From Candidatus Altimarinota bacterium (GTDB lineage Bacteria > Patescibacteriota > Gracilibacteria > BD1-5 > UBA2023), in NCBI GenBank assembly GCA_943355085.1, contig CALREC010000048.1:1-6057 (forward strand): 6,057 nucleotides of DNA, given 5' to 3'. The position numbers and the translations under genes are program-made. The notes below the pieces were generated by a model. That model did no database searches, was not told where the DNA came from, and saw only the letters and a program-made list of their open reading frames with translations. Position 1 is the first letter of the stretch, and each line of letters begins with the position of its first letter. Shown here piece after piece: positions 1 through 6,057 of the stretch.

Positions 1-1229
<1,229 letters not shown>

Positions 1230-1294
1230 CTCAAGTATGATCTCTTTGAAATAATCTAAGTTTGGTTGGTTTTAAACATTAAAATTTTTTAGTT

Positions 1295-1633
1295 ATGACT
1301 ACCATAAAAACTACCGAGGCAATACCAGGTATGGATTGTATAAAAGGTGCAGATGGAAAATATACTTGTAGTGTAGAAGATTCTTCTGCTGCAAGTCTAG
1401 TGCAATGAATACATCTTGGGTTAAATTATGGATCTTTTTTTAATAGTTTGGTATTTCTCTTAATTATGCCTGTTTTTCTTGTGGCAGTCTTATATCGACT
1501 ATATTTTTCATTTAAATGATCTGAAAAAGGTAAGAAATTCCTTAAGATAACAAGTATAATTTTTGGGATATCAACATTGATTGTAATTGTGAAATTTTGA
1601 CTTTCACTTGTGGCTCCTTGGATATATCGTTAA
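1295..1633 (+). CDS. Small two-helix membrane protein of unknown function (three UGA-Gly codons)
   Basis: 112 residues from ATG 1295 to TAA 1631-1633, open only if UGA is glycine (TGA at 1406-1408, 1517-1519 and 1598-1600). The N-terminal 45 residues are polar and carry two cysteines (DCIKG...YTCSVED) that could form a disulfide. Two hydrophobic segments follow, about residues 49-71 (SFFNSLVFLLIMPVFLVAVL) and 84-109 (ending LSLVAPWIY), joined by a basic loop, SFKGSEKGKKF. The positive-inside rule places that loop in the cytoplasm and both termini outside. There is no evident signal peptide and no clear Shine-Dalgarno sequence before the ATG. Two helices with a short basic loop resemble TrbC/VirB2-type pilin subunits in shape only, so I assign no function. 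It ends 12 bases before the next gene and is probably cotranscribed with it. Confidence 0.8.
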
Positions 1634-1645
1634 AATTACACGCTC

Positions 1646-1999
1646 ATGCACCTCATTACTACTCCCATTCCTCTCTCTTTCATTATAGAGAATGCCAATT
1701 GCACGAGTCCCGATGGGAAATCGCTTTGTAAAGCGGTTGTTGATGTTGACCGAAAGATTATGGTCATTGGTGGATCGATGCATGTGGATGAGGAAGAAAT
1801 GCTCTTGGATGAAGAATCGGAGCAGAATAATCTTTGGGGTGTAAATCTTTATCCCGACCAATTCGGAACAAGTGGTTTCGTTGAATTTGATTCCATGATT
1901 AATCTTCGTCCAAATCTCGGAAATCGATCTCGTTCGGTTGAAAACCCAGAGACTCAAAAACAGATTTTATCTATTATATCTTCTTTGGTTCATGCGTAA
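1646..1999 (+). CDS. DUF5674 family protein (function unknown)
   Basis: 117 residues, ATG 1646 to TAA 1997-1999. The start is well fixed, because an in-frame TAA lies at 1631-1633 and no other start codon intervenes. The sequence matches the DUF5674 pattern as I recall it: N-terminal ITTPIPLS, then KAVVDVDRKIMVIGGSMHVDEE, then LWGVNLYPDQ, and a strongly conserved-looking FDSMINLRPNLGNRSR-VENPE near the C-terminus (about residues 81-102). The family is small, cytoplasmic and common in Patescibacteria, with no established biochemical role. No UGA codon is used here (0 of 7 glycines). It sits 12 bases after the small membrane protein gene and overlaps the next gene by 8 bases, indicating one operon with likely translational coupling. 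Confidence 0.85.
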   Translation: MHLITTPIPLSFIIENANCTSPDGKSLCKAVVDVDRKIMVIGGSMHVDEEEMLLDEESEQNNLWGVNLYPDQFGTSGFVEFDSMINLRPNLGNRSRSVENPETQKQILSIISSLVHA

Positions 2000-2402
2000 T
2001 ATTCCTGGCATTACTTTTCATAAAGAATACCTCGATGAATCGAGCTCTTGGTGGAGTATGTCTGCAGTTGAACAGCTCGGAAATATCGGTTCGGAAGTAG
2101 GACGAAGTATCGCCGCTAAAAAATCAGGTGATATAGAGAGATTTGAAGGGGCGACTTGGCGCATGTACGAGCTCTTTGACCTCGCAATGGCAGACCCGAG
2201 GTGGCGACGGAGGGGTTCACTCCGAGAGATTTGCCGAGCCCGGGAAGTAGTTTCTGATCATCTCTTTGGTGAGAGTCAGTATGGCGAGACCGATGAATCG
2301 CTCGAACGATATTTTCTCGCCTACGGCATCATGGCAAACGAGGAACGAAAGAGAAAAAGAGCGGAAAAGAAACTTATAATTCTTGGGAAAACGGTATGAT
2401 AA
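1992..2402 (+). CDS. Conserved hypothetical protein, helical, coupled to DUF5674 gene; ends UGA-UAA
   Basis: 136 residues when read from ATG 1992, in the motif ATGCGTAA that overlaps the DUF5674 stop. The frame is open from about 1938, but the 1992 start gives the standard short overlap and begins MRNIPGITFHKEYL. Central sequence SMSAVEQLGNIGSEVGRSI, then WRMYELFDLAMADPRWRRRG, then REICRAREVVSDHLFG, then YFLAYGIMANEER; mostly amphipathic helix with a very basic C-terminus (KRKRAEKK). I recall similar SxxEQxxNIGSEV proteins as uncharacterised hypotheticals in several bacteria, Patescibacteria among them, but cannot name a domain. TGA at 2397-2399 is directly followed by TAA at 2400-2402; under code 25 the protein gains one C-terminal Gly and stops at TAA. 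No transmembrane segment is seen. Function unknown. Confidence 0.8.
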
Positions 2403-2409
2403 AATCATA
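2395..2409 (+). terminator. Weak AT-rich hairpin over the stop codons of the conserved hypothetical gene
   Basis: TATGAT-AAA-ATCATA forms a perfect 6-bp stem with a 3-nt loop spanning the TGA TAA stop region. It has little GC and no following T-run, so its role as a terminator is doubtful. Confidence 0.2.
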
Positions 2410-2450
2410 TAATTAATCAATTTACCTTATCTGAGCATTGTCGATATCTC

Positions 2451-2531
2451 ATGGATCACCCAGAAATACTCGCATGAGCTGTGTGATTCAATTGGATTCA
2501 ACAGATTATTAAACGAGAACAATTAGATTAA
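2451..2531 (+). CDS. Possible 26-aa micro-ORF with two UGA-Gly codons
   Basis: ATG 2451 to TAA 2529-2531 encodes MDHPEILAGAVGFNWIQQII followed by KREQLD. TGA at 2475-2477 and 2484-2486 are read as Gly. The same frame is open from the preceding gene's TAA at 2400-2402, giving 42 codons without a stop; an upstream extension ending SEHCRYL lacks a standard start codon. The residue mix (amphipathic, charged tail) looks protein-like, and it follows the operon in the same direction. There is no ribosome binding site and I know no homologue. Its last 9 bases overlap the 3' end of the convergent PAS gene. It may instead be untranslated 3' sequence. Confidence 0.33.
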
Positions 2532-3680
2532 TTTAGTATTGTCTTCTTCTACTCGTACAAATCGAGCGGCTCGGAGGGTTTTATTGTTTTGCCAATTATA
2601 GGTATTCCATGCCATGGTTATCCGCTGACCTCCTGCTTCCGGATTGCGTGTCATGGTGAATTCTACATCTCGATACCCACCTGCATGAACTTTATCGATA
2701 GAATTTAATTTATTTTTGACATCTTCTCGGTCTTCTCATTTATAAAAGAGACTCATAACTTCGCCATATCTTTTATAATATCAAAGTATCTGTTCCTTTG
2801 AATAACCACTTATGGTTAAAAAGGCATTATTAAATAGTATAGGCTTATTTCACTCATATAGTGCTATTGGGACAGATCCTTCTTTTATGATAAAATCAAT
2901 CATAAGAGTCATGAGACGTATATTTTTGAACAGGGGTTCGATATCCTCCTGAAATCTTTGAGTGTCCTCTTTTCTATAACAAAAACTTCAATTCTTTGTA
3001 TTGACAAGGTTCTTGAGAGTTTTGTACACATTTTCTGATTGTTCAGTGACAAGTAAGTTTTCTCACAAATTTCACGTATCACGATCTACTATTTTTTCTA
3101 CAAAAAAATTATTATATTCTGGTGTGGTATCGGCGCCCATTCTTATGTTGGTACCATCCGAGAATCAAAACGTGGACCATAAAATCGAGTGCTTAATCTT
3201 ATTGTTATTCATGAGAGTAAAGCAAACATTTTTATATCCATCGATTTCTTTATCTTCCAGCATTTTGAGATATTTTTGAACTTTCTCTAGGTTTTCATCT
3301 TTGTAGAGTGTCTTAGAAAGAGACACATTGCGACGAACCATTTTTTCTATATCATCCTCATCATATCAAATACTTTTTATGAGTGTCGGATTGATCATGA
3401 GAGGGTTTCAGTCTTTATTATATGCGGAAATATAGTAGGGTGATTTGAGCACGAGAATATCGAACATTTCAATAATATGCTCAACCTCCTCTAGGTCTTT
3501 TATCGCGCGAGGGAAAAGAGCGGTATTGACGCGCTCTTTTATGTTACGAATCTTTGCTCCGATCTGATAAGATGGAGTAAGATACTCGTTTTTTTTGTAG
3601 TCAATCTTATCTATATGTAACGGGATATTTTCCATAGGAATTTCTTCTGTGTTATCAGTTTTTTTGATAGTATTATTCAT
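2523..3680 (-). CDS. Tandem PAS-domain sensory protein without visible output domain (nine UGA-Gly codons)
   Basis: 385 residues from ATG (3680-3678) to TAA (2525-2523). An in-frame TAA at 3690-3692 fixes the start. Nine in-frame UGA codons (residues 91, 105, 172, 203, 206, 231, 277, 300, 315) are read as Gly, so the standard code would leave only a 90-aa fragment. Residues 30-75 are helical and possibly coiled-coil. Two PAS-like domains cover about 75-190 (SPYYISAYNKDGNPLMINP, SIGYDEDDI, LYKDENLEKV, GYKNVCFTL) and 262-375 (VPIALYEGNKPILFNNAF, ISGYSKEQIL, FYKGEDREDV, GYRDVEFTM, ending in FVRVEED). They align with each other and look like an internal duplication, joined by a helical linker. 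No kinase, GGDEF, HTH or transmembrane segment is present. It probably senses a ligand or redox state and signals through a partner protein; ligand and partner are unknown. Confidence 0.85.
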
Positions 3681-3885
3681 AATTGGATCTTATAAATTTA
3701 TGGTATGATGATATATGAAAAATAATATACATAAAAATATAAAAAAGCAAATCATTTCTTATATGCTGTCTGATCTTTGTTTCATTTGTTTCCCCATAGG
3801 GTCAGTCATACAGTCTTGTCAAAATCTCCAATATCATTCGTTCTATCAGGTATGCTTCTATCACTTTGATTGAATCAATGCTCAC
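3673..3885 (-). CDS. Possible 70-aa ORF upstream of the PAS gene (GTG start, one UGA-Gly)
   Basis: Read with UGA = Gly, this minus-strand frame runs from GTG (3885-3883) to TAA (3675-3673). It encodes a charged helical first half (VSIDSIKVIEAYLIERMILE, then ILTRLYDGPYGETNETKIRQ) and an aromatic, hydrophobic second half typical of AT-rich DNA. The stop overlaps the PAS start as ATGAATAA, the same 8-base overlap geometry as ATGCGTAA on the plus strand at 1992. UGA lies at 3804-3802. There is no ribosome binding site or recognisable family, and the frame is also open further upstream into the permease tail. It may be chance open sequence in the leader of the PAS gene. Confidence 0.25.
3681..3822 (-). 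promoter_or_regulatory. AT-rich leader with possible promoter for the PAS gene
   Basis: On the minus strand a perfect TTGACA (3822-3817) is followed after 18 bases by a poor -10-like TATGGG (3798-3793). This would give a leader of about 110 bases. Further downstream lies a long T/A-rich tract (about 3750-3690) with several TATA-like hexamers that could serve instead. There is no clear Shine-Dalgarno sequence before ATG 3680. This is pattern matching only. Confidence 0.2.
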
Positions 3886-3889
3886 TACT

Positions 3890-3914
3890 AAAAGCTCTCT
3901 ATTGGAAAGCTTTT
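3890..3914 (-). terminator. Terminator-like hairpin after the ABC permease gene
   Basis: On the minus strand AAAAGCTTTC-CAATA-GAGAGCTTTT forms a 10-bp stem with one G-U pair and a 5-nt loop. It starts 19 bases after the permease TAA and ends in TTTT. The A/U ends make it usable from either strand. A smaller palindrome, TTGATT-C-AATCAA, lies just downstream at 3866-3878. Confidence 0.6.
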
Positions 3915-3932
3915 GTCGGACATGAGTCAGGA

Positions 3933-6057
3933 TTATTGCATACGTTGGGGTCTGAGAAATATCACAAGTACACTGTATATGAGTACCATAAGTATACTTA
4001 TTGTGAAGATTGAAAAGAGGGTAACTCACAGAAAATTACTTGATTCTATGATATAGATCGACAGAGGAATTCCCACCACAAGAGAGATGCTTCCAGATAC
4101 AAAAAAAATCATCATACGTGTGACCAAGAGAGTCCGCATCACTTTTTTTCTGACCATGCCAAATAGAGTATAGAGCCGATATTTGAGGGCATCGATTCAT
4201 CGCATCTGACCAAAGAGTGCTATGATAGCAAAAAGAAAAAATATACTGATTGCCAAAAAAAACAATCCAATCACAGATAATACTTGAGAAGAGATATCTC
4301 GGGCAATTTTCAAAATACTTTCTATATCTATAAAGGTGACATGCGGTCCAGAATTCTTGAGGATGAGTTTTTTCCAGGCTTCAGTATCTTTTGCGTATGT
4401 GGAGAGGAAATAAGTTTTTGGTGCATTTTTGAATGCCTCTTCCTGAAAAGAAAAATAAAAAAATGGCTGAAATCCTTCCCGTATAGATTTACGAATATTG
4501 ACCACGGTGAGGGGTATTTTCTTACCTGATAGTTGAAATTCGATTCTGTCTCCTATGTCTATGCCGAGTCTCTTTGCAAAATCTGCATCGACCGATATTT
4601 CATCTCGATCAAGAGTCATTTTGCCTTTGAGTGTGGGGATATTGAGCTTATTAGTGGTGATATTGAATTCACGAGTGAATTCTCCGCTCGGTTCAGATTG
4701 ATTGAAATGTTCCGCAAGAGTTTTGTCATTGATACTATGTATTCGGGCTCGCAGTATGCTATATATGGTGGTATCAGAAAGTACGGCATCGAGTTTTGGT
4801 CTGTCTGACTCCAATATATTGATTGCATAGATATTGGTAGAGTTTGCAGTATCTTGCAGGAGTTTCTCTCGAAATGAAAGAGAGAAGAGTCAAAAGAGAA
4901 TAAAGAACACCGTCATACTCACAAGCGATATAGTAATCGGGATACTCGGCATGAGGGGTCTTGTGAGTGCTCGAATGCCATCGAAGAATGGAAAATGCGC
5001 GTATCGATGCGCAGTAATGAGAACAAGTATATACCGATAGACGAGCGAGAATACTCCCGAGAGAATCATAAAAATACTCATACCACAAAGTACGATAGCA
5101 AGACTGAGGAGGACATCATCAAATATGCTCCAAATAATAGCAAAGATACCAAGAAAGCCAATTATTGATTCCAGGCGAAAAAATTTTCTTATATATTTCT
5201 GCAGAATACTCGGTATATACCGTGTTGTTTCCTGGTCTTTGTTTCCAAGTTTTTCTATCCATACGGGTGAGAATGCCATGAATATGAGTATGGATAATAT
5301 CTGTCAGGAAAAGTATATGGGTGAAGCTAGAAATCTAAACTCTTTTGCTTCTGGAAAGCTCTGAATGATGAGGATAATACCATAGGAAATCCCGAGAGAA
5401 AGAAAGAAAGCAGCAGGTATGATGATCCCGTATATTAGCATGAAAATCATAGCCTGTCTCCGCCTGGAGAGTCCAAGTATCTCAACGATACGCAGTGTAT
5501 TCGAGAGATCCGCAAATAAGCCTGCATGTGCAGATCGTAAGATTATACCAGAAAAAATAGCAGCCACGACGAGTATGAGTTCTATATAGTTGGTGAGATT
5601 TTCCGTCGTACTCATGGTTTGCTCCGATCGTTCGTTGTAGCTTCGGATGCGATAGTCACTCAGCGCGGTGTTGGCTTTCAGACTTGCGGTTACACGTTCC
5701 CTTATTTTCGGATCTGGAATCGAGAGAAATAACACATTACTCAGCCGGGATCAAGAAGACATGAGGGAAGATCCTATGAGATACTCTCGTGGTACCAGTA
5801 AGAGATTATTCTCTTGACCAAACGAGAATCCGAGATCGCTCGAATCGATGATTGTATCGGTGATCTTGAGTGTCCTATTGTCTAGTGTGAGAGAACCTCC
5901 TGAAGCAAAGCGATTTATCACCTCACGCGTTGCTGCTACATAGTTTCCTGACTGACTTTGATTCGAAAGAGGCTCACGTGTCAGGATCCCTTTTTGTGGA
6001 TAAGTTCCGGTATATGCTACAACTTTTAACAGACCTGTTTTCCCTTCCTGGTCAAAG
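3933..6057 (-). CDS. FtsX/MacB-family ABC transporter permease, YbbP-like (N-terminus outside window)
   Basis: 707 codons are visible, running off the right edge and ending at TAA 3935-3933. Five in-frame UGA codons (5753-5751, 5306-5304, 4892-4890, 4199-4197, 4028-4026) are read as Gly and join what look like separate ORFs. Order from the truncated end: periplasmic region (1 to about 150); first FtsX unit with a helix at about 156-177, cytoplasmic loop EILGLSRRRQ and helices about 203-231 and 251-266; central helices about 297-345; helix about 370-391; second periplasmic domain about 395-585 (INILESDRP, IDIGDRIEF); second FtsX unit with helices about 587-613, 642-669 and 680-701 and loop LFGMVRKKV. 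This duplicated layout matches the YbbP type, which works with a separate ATPase, thought to move lipids or lipoprotein-like substrates or drive envelope proteins by mechanotransmission. The missing part should hold the first helix, and the ATPase gene is probably upstream, outside the window. Confidence 0.88.

Noticed and set aside
1236..1276. Promoter candidates upstream of the small membrane protein (TATGAT at 1236-1241; TTGAAA at 1246-1251 with TTTAAA at 1271-1276)
   Set aside because: The first lacks a -35 at proper spacing and the second has a 19-base spacer and a poor -10. Both are too weak to call in AT-rich sequence.
1604..1957. 117-codon minus-strand open frame opposite DUF5674
   Set aside because: It is antisense to a recognised family and has no protein-like features.
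3001..3279. Plus-strand 92-codon open frame
   Set aside because: It is the antisense shadow of the PAS gene, which is supported by the two aligned PAS repeats.
3700..3890. Plus-strand code-25 ORF from ATG 3700 (begins MVGGYMKNN)
   Set aside because: It runs opposite to both flanking genes, has a composition typical of AT-rich noncoding DNA, and lacks any domain or ribosome binding site.
4774..5088. Minus-strand 104-codon frame overlapping the permease in another frame
   Set aside because: The permease frame is continuous here with helix and domain features; this one is an out-of-frame shadow.
4284..5364. Several plus-strand open frames (4284-4529, 4533-4808, 4834-5040, 5125-5364)
   Set aside because: All are antisense to the continuous permease frame and have no recognisable motifs.

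Overview
The window comes from a bacterium that reads UGA as glycine (genetic code 25), the code known from the candidate phyla Absconditabacteria (SR1) and Gracilibacteria (BD1-5) in the CPR/Patescibacteria radiation. The clearest proof is gyrB. Its frame is interrupted only by a TGA at 400-402, exactly where GyrB proteins such as that of E. coli carry glycine in the RRKGAL stretch before LPGKLADC. The reading frame, TOPRIM motifs and C-terminus are otherwise intact. With UGA = Gly, the many short fragments on both strands join into a few long, sensible genes. I cannot decide between the two phyla from this sequence.

Plus strand, left to right. The 3' two-thirds of gyrB (1-1116) is followed by a gap (1117-1294) holding a large nested inverted-repeat structure. 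Next comes a tight cluster: a 112-aa two-helix membrane protein with three UGA codons (1295-1633), a DUF5674-type protein (1646-1999), a conserved hypothetical that overlaps it by 8 bases (1992-2402, ending TGA TAA), and possibly a micro-ORF (2451-2531).

Minus strand, right to left. The large C-terminal part of a YbbP-like FtsX/MacB-family ABC transporter permease runs from beyond the right edge to a TAA at 3933-3935. It is followed by a terminator-like hairpin (3890-3914) and a 252-base AT-rich gap that may hold a 70-aa ORF. Then comes a 385-aa protein made of two PAS domains (2523-3680) with no visible output domain. Its 3' end converges on the plus-strand cluster near 2525.

Use of UGA for glycine is very uneven: about 1 of 25 glycines in the visible GyrB, 0 of 7 in DUF5674, 5 of 38 in the permease, 3 of 10 in the small membrane protein and 9 of 20 in the PAS protein. 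Annotated with the standard bacterial code, this window would look like a field of pseudogenes. The small membrane protein would be missed and the PAS protein cut to a 90-aa fragment. No mobile element, CRISPR array, tRNA or rRNA was seen.
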